Source of the DNA: Saitoella complicata NRRL Y-17804
Lineage: Eukaryota; Ascomycota; Saitoellomycetes; Saitoellales; Saitoellaceae
Direction of reading: 5' to 3'
DNA length: 64,000 bases
Assembly (NCBI RefSeq): GCF_001661265.1
Contig: NW_017566993.1
Location: 620,001 to 684,000 of the forward strand
Translations under genes and position numbers: made by a program
In this document: positions 47,434-58,200 of the stretch, piece after piece
Layout: the number at the start of each line of letters is the position of its first letter
How positions within the stretch are numbered: the stretch's first letter is position 1
Notes under the pieces: model-generated
Databases searched by the model: none
The model's input: only the letters and a program-made list of their open reading frames with translations
Told to the model about the DNA's origin: nothing

Positions 47434-48222
47434 TCAAGCATCCGCCGTCACGACATCCTCGGATGGAGTAGACGTCTTCGTGTTCATATCGCTCGTTGTT
47501 CGAGTTTGGGTAGTCGGACCACCAATCCATGTACCTCTTGGCACCGACCATTGTCCACCAAAATAGTTCTTCACAACCAAATCCTTCTTCACCCATCGTC
47601 TGCACGGCTTTCCACTTCTGTCCAGATTCCTCAAACGCTCATTGATAACACCCATATTCGCTTTTGGACCAAGTTTGGGGTTATGCTGAGGTTGTGGTGT
47701 CCCTGCAGGTTTCAAGGAGATATTAATCTTTTGACCGCCAACAACCGTAGATACTGTAGTACTTGGTGCAGGACTCGCAGGTCCGGGTGATGGTGCCGCT
47801 GCAGGATCTCCTTCTCCTCCCCCTGTTGCCAAAGCAAAAGCTCTTGCCTTCTCTGCTTGTCTCTTCAACGCCCTAGGTCCAGTCCCATATGCTGCTCGCT
47901 TCTTCGGCGGAGGTTTCCCGTTGTTGGAAGTCGCTGTTACATCGTTTACCGTGGTTGAAGGGGGTTCAGTTACTGTTGAAGGAGCTGGTGACGATGCGGG
48001 TGGTGGAGAGGAAGGACCATGGATTGGTGAGGAGGGAATGTTGGATGTTCGGGCAGCTAGAGCTGCTGAAGGCATCTTGAGCTGTGCATTTGGTCAGCAA
48101 CGATGGACGCTGGATACGCTCAATGCACATACCTTGATTTTCAGAGACGGACGCGTCGCAGACGGTTGTTCGACCACAGACGGAAGACTCGGCTCTGGCG
48201 ATGATGCTGCTGATAGCGACAT
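47434..48222 (-). CDS. IES4: INO80 complex subunit Ies4-like
   Basis: Exons 48222-48133 and 48081-47434 on the minus strand give 245 aa. The first exon supplies MSLSAASSPEPSLPSVVEQP and ends SLKIK. The body is Pro/Ser/Thr-rich, with a basic stretch (KPPPKKRAAYGTGPRALKRQ) and a conserved C-terminal core: INISLKPAGTPQPQHNPKLG, PKANMGVINERLRNLDRSGK and PCRRWVKKDL. The pattern N-P-K-L-G-P-K-A-N-M-G, then LDRSGKPCRRW, is what I recall of the fungal Ies4 family (INO80 chromatin remodeller, linked to the DNA damage checkpoint through phosphorylation). Convergent with CHK1, 71 bases apart. Symbol assigned on the C-terminal core only. Confidence 0.75.
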
Positions 48223-48411
48223 GTTTGATGGTTTGTATGCTACTCAAAACGCGTCCTTATGCTTCGTTTTACCCTCCTTTTCTTCTTGTCGGTTTTCGTG
48301 AGGTTCTGAGGGTGACGTACAGCTGCAGTTGTGTTCTCCGCATTCATTCCCAGAACCGTCGTACGTACGACAGCCAGCAGCATACACCGGGACCGGACCA
48401 CACCAGGAGCC

Positions 48412-50058
48412 ATGAATAACCTTCCGGAATACCTTCAGGAGACATCTTATGCTGAGCAAATCGCCTCTTGTTATGCTGCCGCTTCTCCAAACAAACCGCT
48501 TCTGCCACCGCCCGAGCTTCCATCGTTTTGGAACGATAAGGACAAATGCGAACTTATCGAGGTTGTGAATGGAGGATTGGATGTGCGATTCGTTGGCCCA
48601 GGGAGAGGGAACGATAAGGATGCTGCAAGCGTCAGAGCAAATTGTCCGATACCCCGAGGGGTCGGAGTGTACTACTTCGAAGTGGAGATCGTGAGTAAGG
48701 GTGCTGAAGGGCAGGTAGCAGCTCAAGAAACCCCAAAGACTCACAGCTAACTCGTTTACTATACAGATTCATTGGAATTGGCTTCTGCAAGTTGAGAGTG
48801 CCTCTCAACCGCCTACCAGGGTGGGAGTCCGATTCATGGGGCTATCACGGCGACGACGGACACAGCTTCTGCTGTCAAGGAACCGGAAAGCAGTACGGGC
48901 CAAAGTTTACAACTGGAGATATCGTTGGATGCGCAATAAATTTTCGGACCTTGACTGGTTTCTACACCAAGGTGAGGTATCCGGCGTCGTGGTTCGTGTA
49001 CATGTATGCTGATACTTGCCCTACAGAACGGAGTGGATTTAGGAATTGCCTTCCGCGATCTACCTATCTCCAGATCGGACCTGTACCCCAGCGTCGGATT
49101 GAGAACCATGGGCGAGCATGTCAGAGTCAACTTTGGTCAGAAGTCTTTTGTCTACGATGTTGAGCAGTATATGCGGGTAAGATATCCCTGTTCATTGAAG
49201 TTGTAGGACCCAGCTAAACCAAATGATCTTCAGGAAGAAAAAGCGAAAATGTACGGCTTAATAAACACCGTCCCAACGGAGAACCTCTTCGGCGATGATG
49301 ACGTCATGCACGTCGTTCAGTCCCTCGTCGGCTCCTACCTTTCCCACAACGGATACGTTGAGACGGCTCGGGCATTTGCGGAGGTGGTCAAATCAGAGCA
49401 CGAAGCATTACCTACAGGTGCCCTGCCTAAAGAGTTTTCGAGCAAAGAAGACGCAGCTGCTGTAAACCGCCAGCGAATATGGAATGCGGTTGTTCGTGGT
49501 GATATTGAGCATGGTATCAAATTGACGAACACGTTCTTTCCAGATGTACTGACGGCCGAGGAGAACATGGAGGTGATGTTCAAACTGCGGTGCAGAGAGT
49601 TTGTGAAGTTGATTATGGCTGTGGCCGAGGCGACTTCCCCTACCGTTAAGCCGGACGAAGATATGCCAGATGTTGCTATGGGCGAGGAAGTTGATCTGGT
49701 TGGTAGTCCAGCTCCTGCGGATTCTACGAAGTTGTTGGGAGCGGTTCTCGAATTAGGCAAAAAGCTACGTGAGTGGTTCCCATCACCGGAGCACCGCGAT
49801 GCGTTGCAGGAGATTTTCTCTCTGATCGCATATCCCGATCCTCGTACCGAGCCGCGAGTTGCGAGTCTAATTGACCCTGCTCATGACGCGGCTGTGGCCG
49901 AGGAGCTCAACTCAGCAATTCTGGTGAGCAGTGGTGGTACAAAGTTCAGTGCTCTGGAAAGGCTTGTACAGAGCACCGTCGTGAAATGCAGCCAGCTGAG
50001 AGATGAGGGCAATGGCGCGGTTGGGGTGGTGAACGTGAAGGCCGACTTCTTGGGATGA
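48412..50058 (+). CDS. VID30: RanBPM/Gid1 homologue (SPRY-LisH-CTLH-CRA)
   Basis: Exons 48412-48710, 48767-48971, 49027-49176 and 49234-50058 give 492 aa. A SPRY domain spans the first three exons ([71 protein letters not shown]). A LisH motif follows ([19 protein letters not shown]), then CTLH/CRA helices ([36 protein letters not shown]). This layout is that of RanBP9/10 and yeast Gid1/Vid30, substrate-side scaffold subunits of the GID/CTLH ubiquitin ligase. The first intron is odd: only a GC donor at 48711 (GG/GCAGGT) joins [11 protein letters not shown] to FIGIGFC in frame. The stronger-looking GTGAGT at 48691 would put the SPRY domain out of frame. Confidence 0.85.
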
Positions 50059-50295
50059 GTGGAGGCCATTGGCTGGACGGGAGGGAATGGCGAATACTAA
50101 GCGATACACAAATGCATGCATACTGGCGGGTCCGGGATATCGTTTACCTGGCGTTTTCTTTCTTTCTTCATCATTTGTTATACCAGCAGCTCCTATGTCC
50201 TTTTCGAATTACTTTCGTCGTTTCATCATCTTGCTCGGTCCCTGCTTCAGATTCATTTCGCGCCAAATCGGGAAGTACGCGTACTTGCCCTCCAA

Positions 50296-52494
50296 ATGAT
50301 GTTAAGAACAGCACGGCAGCACCTGCGATTGACCAAGTCCTTTCAAGCATCAATCAGAAGTATAGCAACGGCGGTTCCTACTTATAGACCTGCTGGAACA
50401 ATCTCAACTCGAACCATAAATAGCATTCACTTCTACCAACCAACGCTCCCCCGCTCTCCCGCATTCATCCCGTCTCGTTACCTCGGAACTACCCCAATGG
50501 CACCCAAAGCACCTCATGGCGGCAATCCTCTCCACTTCAAGTGGACTGCAGACGAATTGACCGCTCACACCGACGCACTGATCTCAAGGGCTCGTGCAGT
50601 ATATGACAAGGTCGCTGCCGTTCCTCACGATGAAGCCACATTCGCCAACGTTATGGGTCCATTAGCCGAGATGGAAGCATGGATGGACACAAAGAGTTCG
50701 AATGTTACGTTCTTGCAGTACGTCTCGACCGATAAGGCCCTGCGCGACGTCTCCATGGAGGCGAACAAGAAGTTGGATGAGTTTGGAATTGAGGCATCGA
50801 TGCGCGAGGACGTGTATAAGGCGGTCCAAGCTGTTTCTGCAAAAAAAGAGAAGCTTGATGATGAGAGCGCAAGATTGTTGGAGCATGCCGAGCGTGACTT
50901 CAGGAGGAACGGTCTCGCTCTTCCGAAGGAGAAGAGGGACAAGCTTGCGAAGTTGAAGCAGAGGCTTGCCAATATCTGCACGGATTTCTCGAACAACCTC
51001 AATGCGGACAAATCTGAATGTCTCTTCACGAAGGAGGAATTGGAGGGACTTCCGGAAGACTTCTTTGAGGGACGGGAGGAGAGGGAAGTGGATGGCGTCA
51101 AGAAGTACGTTGTAACGATGAAGTATCCTGACCTGATCCCCGCACTTCGTCTGGCAAAGGTCGAGGCTACACGCAAGGCTTTGGACATTACCAACGGCTC
51201 CAGATGTAAGGAGAACGTCGCTCTTCTCGAGGAGGCCTTGCAGCTTCGCGATCAGATTGCCAGGATGATGGGATACCCCACCCACTCCGCCTACCGTCTC
51301 GAGACCAGAATGGCCAAGAACGTGGAGACCGTTGAGCCCTTCCTCCGTTCCCTCCGCGAGAAGCTTGCTCCATATGGCAAGAAGGAGTTGGAGGCACTCA
51401 TCAGGCTCAAGGGACAGGACCAGGCCAACAGTGATGGTAAGATCAACGCCTGGGACTTCGGCTACTACACCCGCAAGCAGCTTGAGGAGGAATATGCCGT
51501 GAACGATGAGAAGATCAAGGAATACTTCCCCTTGCAGGTTGTTACCGAGAGAATGTTAGCATTGTACGAGAAGGTCCTCGGGCTTAAGATCAAGCAGGTC
51601 AGCGGCGAGACATGGCATGAGGATGTTACATGTTACGAGGTCACTGATGATAAGGATGGCTCGTTTGTTGGTACCTTCTACCTCGACTTGCACCCGCGTG
51701 ATGCCAAGTACACTCATGCTGCAGTCTTCCCTCTTGTTCCGGGATACCTGAAGTCTGATGGCGAGCGCGATTACCCCGTCTGCGCCATGGTTGCCAACTT
51801 CAGCAAGCCTACGCCCACAAAGCCTTCCTTGTTGAAGCACAACGAAGTTGTCACCTTCTTCCACGAGCTCGGTCACGTCTTCCACGGTATTTGCTCGCAG
51901 ACAAAGTACGCTGCGTTCCACGGTACCCGTGTCGAGCGCGACTTTGTCGAAGCTCCTTCCCAGATGCTCGAAAACTGGTGCTGGGAGCCTGAGGTGTTGA
52001 AGAACCTGTCCTCGCACTACCAAAGACCTGATGAGCCTTTGCCGGCGGCGTTGATCCAGAGTATGGTCAAGGCTAGGAACGTGAATGCCGCGCTCATGAA
52101 CTTGAGACAGTTGTTCTTTGGTACCTTTGACTTGAAGATCCATACCGCACCGGAAGGCAAGGTCGACACTACTGCCTTGTGGAATGAGCTTCGTGAGTCT
52201 GTTACTCTCGTACCCGGTACCCCGGGAACCTTCCCCGCTGCTACATTCGGACACATCATGGGTGGATACGACTCGTCCTACTACGGTTACCTTTGGTCAG
52301 AAGTCTACTCTGCGGACATGTTCATGAATCGCTTCGCGAAGGAAGGCGTTGAGAACCCCAACACCGGCAGGAGTTACCGTGAGGAGATTTTGGTGCCCGG
52401 AGGAAGCAAGGATGGAGCGGACATGTTGAAGAGGTTCTTAGGAAGAGAACCCGATGATGCTGCGTTCATGAAGTTGCTTGGACTTGCACAGTAG
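50296..52494 (+). CDS. PRD1: M3-family metallopeptidase (saccharolysin/thimet oligopeptidase type)
   Basis: Intronless. From the ATG at 50296 the product is 732 aa; another ATG at 50497 (MAPKAPHGGNPLHF) gives 665 aa, the usual start of the cytosolic enzyme. The segment between (MMLRTARQHLRLTKSFQASI and onward) is rich in Arg, Ser and Thr without acids, like a mitochondrial presequence, so both forms may be made. The catalytic zinc site HELGH lies at about residues 523-527 with the third ligand Glu in FVEAPSQMLENW about 29 residues on. The remaining sequence follows thimet oligopeptidase/Prd1 (YLDLHPRDAKYTHAAVFPL, MGGYDSSYYGYLWSEVYSADMF). These peptidases break down peptides shorter than about 17 residues. 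Confidence 0.93.
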   Translation: MMLRTARQHLRLTKSFQASIRSIATAVPTYRPAGTISTRTINSIHFYQPTLPRSPAFIPSRYLGTTPMAPKAPHGGNPLHFKWTADELTAHTDALISRARAVYDKVAAVPHDEATFANVMGPLAEMEAWMDTKSSNVTFLQYVSTDKALRDVSMEANKKLDEFGIEASMREDVYKAVQAVSAKKEKLDDESARLLEHAERDFRRNGLALPKEKRDKLAKLKQRLANICTDFSNNLNADKSECLFTKEELEGLPEDFFEGREEREVDGVKKYVVTMKYPDLIPALRLAKVEATRKALDITNGSRCKENVALLEEALQLRDQIARMMGYPTHSAYRLETRMAKNVETVEPFLRSLREKLAPYGKKELEALIRLKGQDQANSDGKINAWDFGYYTRKQLEEEYAVNDEKIKEYFPLQVVTERMLALYEKVLGLKIKQVSGETWHEDVTCYEVTDDKDGSFVGTFYLDLHPRDAKYTHAAVFPLVPGYLKSDGERDYPVCAMVANFSKPTPTKPSLLKHNEVVTFFHELGHVFHGICSQTKYAAFHGTRVERDFVEAPSQMLENWCWEPEVLKNLSSHYQRPDEPLPAALIQSMVKARNVNAALMNLRQLFFGTFDLKIHTAPEGKVDTTALWNELRESVTLVPGTPGTFPAATFGHIMGGYDSSYYGYLWSEVYSADMFMNRFAKEGVENPNTGRSYREEILVPGGSKDGADMLKRFLGREPDDAAFMKLLGLAQ

Positions 52495-52640
52495 ATAACC
52501 ATCTTCTTCATCGCATAATAAAGAGCTTTTGCATTAATATACAAGGTGATGGTCATATGCTTGATTCCCCGCACGCCAATCTCAGCGCATGACAGTTGCA
52601 GTCACGTCACACGACCACCTCGAAACCTTCACGACGAAAA

Positions 52641-52649
52641 GTATATAAA
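52641..52649 (+). promoter_or_regulatory. TATA box of the 52.7 kb gene
   Basis: GTATATAAA lies 98 bases before the start codon at 52739, a normal TATA spacing for a fungal gene. Confidence 0.55.
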
Positions 52650-52738
52650 CCTCGAGATCTGCCTCCTACTCCTGCTCATCATCTCATGATTTGTACTCTC
52701 TCAAACCTTCTCACCTTTTATAACAACAATCTTCAACA

Positions 52739-53779
52739 ATGGCGGTCTACTCTTTGTTCTGTAAGCCTACCCGTTCCCACGCATTCTCTACTCTCCGCTG
52801 ACAGTGCCTCCCCAAAGGTGCTCTGTGCGGAGGACCGGACATGATGCTCTTCGACGATTCCTCGGTCAAGAACTCTAAGAACGATGACTACAAGAACCTC
52901 GAGCGCGGCGACTGCAAGTGGCTCACCAAATGGCGTGGCATCTTCGTTAACCTCGAATGGGATGAGACCAACGAGCACGACCCCAAGTACGGTGTCACCG
53001 GTGCTGGTAAGATGTGCGGTGTCGAGCACGGTGAGAAGGGCAGGCGTGGGTCCGTTAGCGGATTCAACTGTATCACCGTCCACGGCAAGTCCATTGCTTG
53101 TTACGTCAAGGATCCCGAGATCGATGGATCCGAGATCTTCCCCGTCCATGATGCTTGCTGGCAAATCGCCAAGGATGTCTTGGACCAATACAAGCACAAG
53201 GGCAGGACTGTTGAGCATGTAAGCTACGCTCAATCCATAACCAAGATTGCTGCTGACTTTAGCACAAGCTCTACAACTTCTTTGACAAGCACAGTGCCGA
53301 CGGTCACACGCAGCGTGTCGACTACGCCCTTTACGATGGTGCCGAAAAGAACTGGGGCAAATTCTGGGAGGAGCACGCTGGCGAGGAGGTAATAGTGTTT
53401 TTCATAATGAACTGCGTTCTCTTGCTGACGGAATTATTCACAGTACATGGTCACCGACCCCCTCCTTTATAAGACCGCCGAAGACGACACCCCCCAGAAG
53501 GAACGCTCCCTCAAGAACAACGACCGCATCAAGCGCGTCATCCTCGGAATGCTCGACCTCAAAGGCGGTGCCAAAGTCACCATGGAAAAGGACGAAATTC
53601 GTAAGAGGCGTAACTCCCAGCGCCGCATGAGTAGCTACAGGCGTGACTCCGCCATCAGCGGTCTCAGGCCTGACACTGCCGTTTTCGAGGAGGATGAGGA
53701 GGAGGGTGGGAAGAAACACATGATGGACGAACCTGGCATGATTGAGAATGATGATAAGTGGAAGCAGTGGGTTTACTAA
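52739..53779 (+). CDS. Unknown fungal protein with N-terminal Cys motif
   Basis: Exons 52739-52760, 52818-53218, 53269-53388 and 53444-53779 give 292 aa. The first splice builds MAVYSLFCALCGGPD, a Cys-x-x-Cys-Gly-Gly start. Further conserved-looking positions are CKWLTKWRGIFVNLEW, GVTGAGKMCGVE, FNCITVHGKSIACYV and FPVHDACWQIAKDVL, so a zinc-binding fold is possible. The C-terminal third is highly charged (EIRKRRNSQRRMSSYRRDSAI, then DEEEGGKK). No signal peptide or membrane helix. The CxxCGGP start and HDACW motif recall a widespread fungal family of unknown function often annotated only as hypothetical. All three splices keep frame. I do not assign a function. Confidence 0.75.
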
Positions 53780-54029
53780 GCGGCTGGTCCGTGTAGAGGG
53801 CACACTATATGCCGTCGACCCTCTCTTTTTGGAACATTTGTACGATTAGCTAGAATGTGTACGATAGGATGGCGTATGCTTTGACTTAGGCTTGATGATA
53901 CGAGCATAATATATTCTCTACTCTCTAGGCTCTTGACCATAGTCATCAGAAGTAAAATGTTGTTGAACTTGAACTTTAGCTGTAATTGATACCGTAGGAG
54001 AACCAGTGCCTTAGAAACAGAATGAGGAG

Positions 54030-54959
54030 CTACTTCGCTTTCTTTCCCTCCACGTTGACAAACTCATCAGGACCAAACTCAAGCATCAACTCTTTCCAAC
54101 ATGTACCGAAGCTCCACAGACCTGACCCTTCAACAAATCCTTCGCCGTTACCCCATTTTCCGCCTTCAAGCCCACCTTCACACCAGACGGGCTTGATCCA
54201 CCCAGTCATCTTGGGCGTCACGGCCTTCCATTGGCTTGTTCCAACAGCACCGCTTCTCTTCCAATCCTCATCTTCGGGAAGAGGAGGCTGTACCAGTATC
54301 ATATTGAGCGGTATGAGAGCGCTCTGAAACGGAATAGAAGGGACGAAACTCATTGGCGTGACGTTGACGCAGAAGAAGGGATTGCCAGTATTGTCAGGCG
54401 AGAACACCTTGATGGAAGAGTATGGGATGGAAGAAAGCGGAGGAGCTGGATTGAACACAAACACACCGAGTGTCTTCGGTATATTCCAATTTCTGCGGCC
54501 TATGACATGTCAGAGTCCCGACCGTAAGAGAGGAAGAAGGAGGAGAACACACCATTGTAGACAGATTCGCGTGTCGATACATAAATACGAGTAACACGCA
54601 ACCATTGCTTTCCGCTGTGGGGTAGTTTGAAATAGCCAGGCAACAGAAGCAGCTCATCGTATGGGCCTGCGCACGGGTCAGCTTACATCCGACGAAGGCT
54701 GAGAAGTTGAATTTGATCCAGCCCACGCACCGATAGGTGTGTCGTTGTACCTCACCACCATCACACTCCCAAACCCTCCCTTGAACGCACCGTTATGGGC
54801 AAAGGGGGACTCGCCTTCGAGGGGTTCATAGGTGCCGGGTGGGAGAGGTTGGTTGTGTGACTTCGAGGATGTGGTGTAGCAGAAGAACCAGAATGCGACT
54901 CCTCTACACGTCCACGGAGCAGGAGCAGTGGGAAACGGTGTCTCGGTTAGGGACTCCAT
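54030..54959 (-). CDS. Acetoacetate-decarboxylase-like fold protein
   Basis: Three minus-strand exons (54959-54731, 54666-54553, 54499-54030) give 270 aa. Spliced sequence reads FAHNGAFKGGFGSVMVVRYNDTPIG joined to PYDELLLLPGYFKLP, then RVTRIYVSTRESVYNG joined to RRNWNIPKTL. The block G-P-Y-D-E-L, then R-I-Y-V-S-T-x-x-S-V-x-N-G-R-x-N-W-N-I-P-K, is the hallmark of a large group of fungal proteins with the acetoacetate decarboxylase fold. The catalytic Lys of true decarboxylases is not evident, so an enzymatic role is open. No signal peptide. Introns are 64 and 53 nt. Tandem with RAD50 on the same strand, 272 bases from its stop. Confidence 0.75.
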
Positions 54960-55230
54960 ATGAATAATAGTTATGGAATGTCTACCTGGATCGCAGGGAA
55001 GCAATCGGCATTGGGCAGCAGGCCCGGCTCCTGCGGAGCACATGACAGGACGCATGCTGTCCCATGTGGACGGTAATTGCACTCGAGAACAGGCGGACAG
55101 AGTTAACATGTAGCGGTAGAATGCAAGGAAATAGCAAATGAAATCCCAAAATCCTATAGATGCCTATCAATATTGCGACGAAAGTTCCAGCTTTCGCCTC
55201 TAAGAAGTAAGAACATCGCAATGCCTCGAA

Positions 55231-58200
55231 TCAAAGAACATCTGTGATTCTCTGCCGCTCAATAACAGATTTCTGATGTTCATTCCTCGAAATCCTGTAG
55301 TAGTAGTCGGTGTAATCCGAACAACCCATCATGTTCAAGAACTCTTCGTCATGCGTGATGACAATGAGCTGGAAGTTTCGCTGAGCACGGCGAGCCTTGA
55401 TGATCCCCGACAGACTTCTGGCCAAAGACAGAATGTTCTCTCTGTCGAGATTAGTGGTCGGTTCATCCAAGGCCAGGATACCACAGTTGATGCCGAAACA
55501 CTCCGCAAGCGCCAGACGGATGATGATACTTGCCAACACCTTTTGGCCAGCACTGCAACGCCCACGCATATCCAGCTCAGCATCTTGCTTTACCATGCAC
55601 ACACGGTAGTTGTAAGAAGAACGGGCGGTGGATGCCTTTGATGTCGCGGACTCTGATTCAGAACGGATGATGATGGTGTCAACATCAGTACCGGCATACG
55701 TCTTCTTCCACAGCTCGTCAATGATGCGGTTGATCTCCTCCATCTTGAGACTGTGGTACTTCATGATTGCTGTGTCAAGTGCTTTCCCATACTTTGCAAG
55801 ATCTTCATTCGCCGCGGTCATCGTCTTGACCTTGATATGTTGCTTACGGTAGTTCTCATGGGCATCCTTGTACTCCAAGTCGAGTTCGCGCTGGTAGCGC
55901 TTCAATTGGTCGTCAAGCTGCTTCACTTCACCCGTCAATCCAGCGCGCTCAGCGAACAACTTGTCATACCGGATCTTCAACCTTCTGACCTGCTCTTGGT
56001 ACCTATCGCGATCTTGCTCCGCATTTTTCGATTCAAGGTCATAGATCTTTTCAGTGAGTGCCCGAAGATCCCTCTCCATTTTCCTCGCCCGGAGGTTATC
56101 TGAGATGTTCCTTTCATACGTCTTCGTCTCCGCAAGTTTGCCTTTGAGATTATCCACCTTCTCGGCGATTTCGGCTATTTGGACACTCAGATCGTTAGAC
56201 GCGTTTTCCAAATCTTCAACATCCGCCTGGCATCTCTGCTGCGCATCAGGTCCACCGCGCGAGATGTATGATTCAATCTCTGCGGAGACATCGTTCAGCT
56301 GGTTCAAACTCTGCTGCAGCTTGCCTGCCTCTCTCGAAGCGGAAGATTCTTGCTCCTGCTCAGCCTCGCGAACATGTCGCAAGGTCTCCTTCGCCTCGGC
56401 AATCCTCGGCTGCATCCCTCTGATCGTCTCATCCGCAGTTGCAATATCGTCCTGCAACCTCCTTGCCTGGGCGCCATTCTCATCAACGCGTCTTTGCAAC
56501 TGCTGCTTTTGCTGCAACTTATGCTGAGCCTCCACCACGTCGCGCTCAGCGTCACGAACTTGCTGATGCAAGTTGAAGACACTTTGTCTCAACTTGTCTT
56601 TCTCGGCCGAGAAGTTGTCAATCTGCTTCTTAATTGCCTTAGCTTCATCATTCAGCTCCGCTAGCTCCGCCTGCATCTCCTCGATGGTCCTCGTACCGCC
56701 CGTTTCACGTAGCTGACTTTCGAACGTCCTGATATTCGTCTCGATATCCTTGATGTCTTTATCGTACCTCGTCATATCACCCGCAGGACGCTTCAGAGCA
56801 TCGATATCTTTGATAGCATTCTTGATGTCATCGACAGACCTCTGATGCCCCTCCGTTCTTTCCGCCAACGTACGCACGCGGTCGTTCAACTTCTTGACTT
56901 CTTCCTCTAGCTTTGGAATATCCTCACTCTGTAAGCGCATAAACCGCTCATAATACGGCTGCGCGTCCCGCAGATTTTGCATATCCCTCTTCAAGTCTTC
57001 CAGCTGCTGTTCAGTCTCTGCGGCTTTCTGAGGGATTTTTCCAAGCGCCTGACGCATGGCATCCAGTACAGCATCCTGTTCATCTTCGCCAATACCGCGA
57101 CAACAAAGCCGGCACCAATGCTGTTCTTCGGCGTCATCAATGGATCGCTGAAAGAATGACGTAGCAAATTCGAGACTCTTCAGGGCTCCAGAAGTGTCCG
57201 CTACGGCCTTCTCTGTCTGTTGAATTTCCGTCGGCAAATCCTCAACTGAGTTGCAGACCTGCAAAACCGCTTTCTCCGCATCCGTCCTCTCCAGCTTCTT
57301 CGCCTTCAATTGATCCTTCGCAATAGACAGCTTTGTCTCGACCTGCGAGAGCTCTTTGCTAGAGCCATCAAAGAGATGCTCCGCGTCCTCCAGATCATTG
57401 TTCTTCTGCCCCAACACCTCACGGATTTCAACTTCAGCCGTTCGCTGATTCAGATCACGCGCCACCAACTCCTTGAATCGCTTACTATTGGCCGCAATAA
57501 TCGTAGTTAGCCCTTCGCGCTTCTTAGCAGCATCATTCTTCGCAAGCTCCAACTTCGCACGAAGACTTGACTGCGCATGACCCGCAGACAACTCCTTATT
57601 AACGCGATCAATCTTCTCCTCAACCTTCCGCGCCTCGCGCTGCTTCTCCTCGATCTTAGTATCCCAGTTGGTACGCTCGACATCATCCTTCGCAGCTTGG
57701 TATGCAGCCTCCGCATCCTTCCTCGTACTCTCCAACATAGCGACATCACCCTCATCAACTCTCATATCTTCCAACTGGCGAACAAAATCCGTAGCAGCAT
57801 TCTCCAACGACCGAATCTGGTTCTTCGCGCCGTTCTTAGCTTGTTCAGCGCTTGATTGTGTATTAATGAGTTCTTGCAGTTCTGCGTTCGCTTCCTGCTC
57901 TTTCTCACGCCCTTCGCGCTTGATGCGTTCAAGTGCCGCAGTTTGCTCGCGTGTACTCCTTTGCAATCGTGCAGTAAATTCCTCAATATGTGACTCGTCC
58001 AACGCTCCTGGCATATCATACCCGCGGTAATTGTGCCGTCGCGAGATATCCTTGATCAAGTCCGAGCGCTTTTGGAGGTTGTGTGCGTGTGACTCGCTTT
58101 GCGCGTTGATCCGACCAAGTTCGGACAGCTTTGCGTTCAGCTCGTGCCGCAGCTCAGCCATCCTGTGCTCCAGATCAGCTCTCTGTTCGCTTAGGACATG

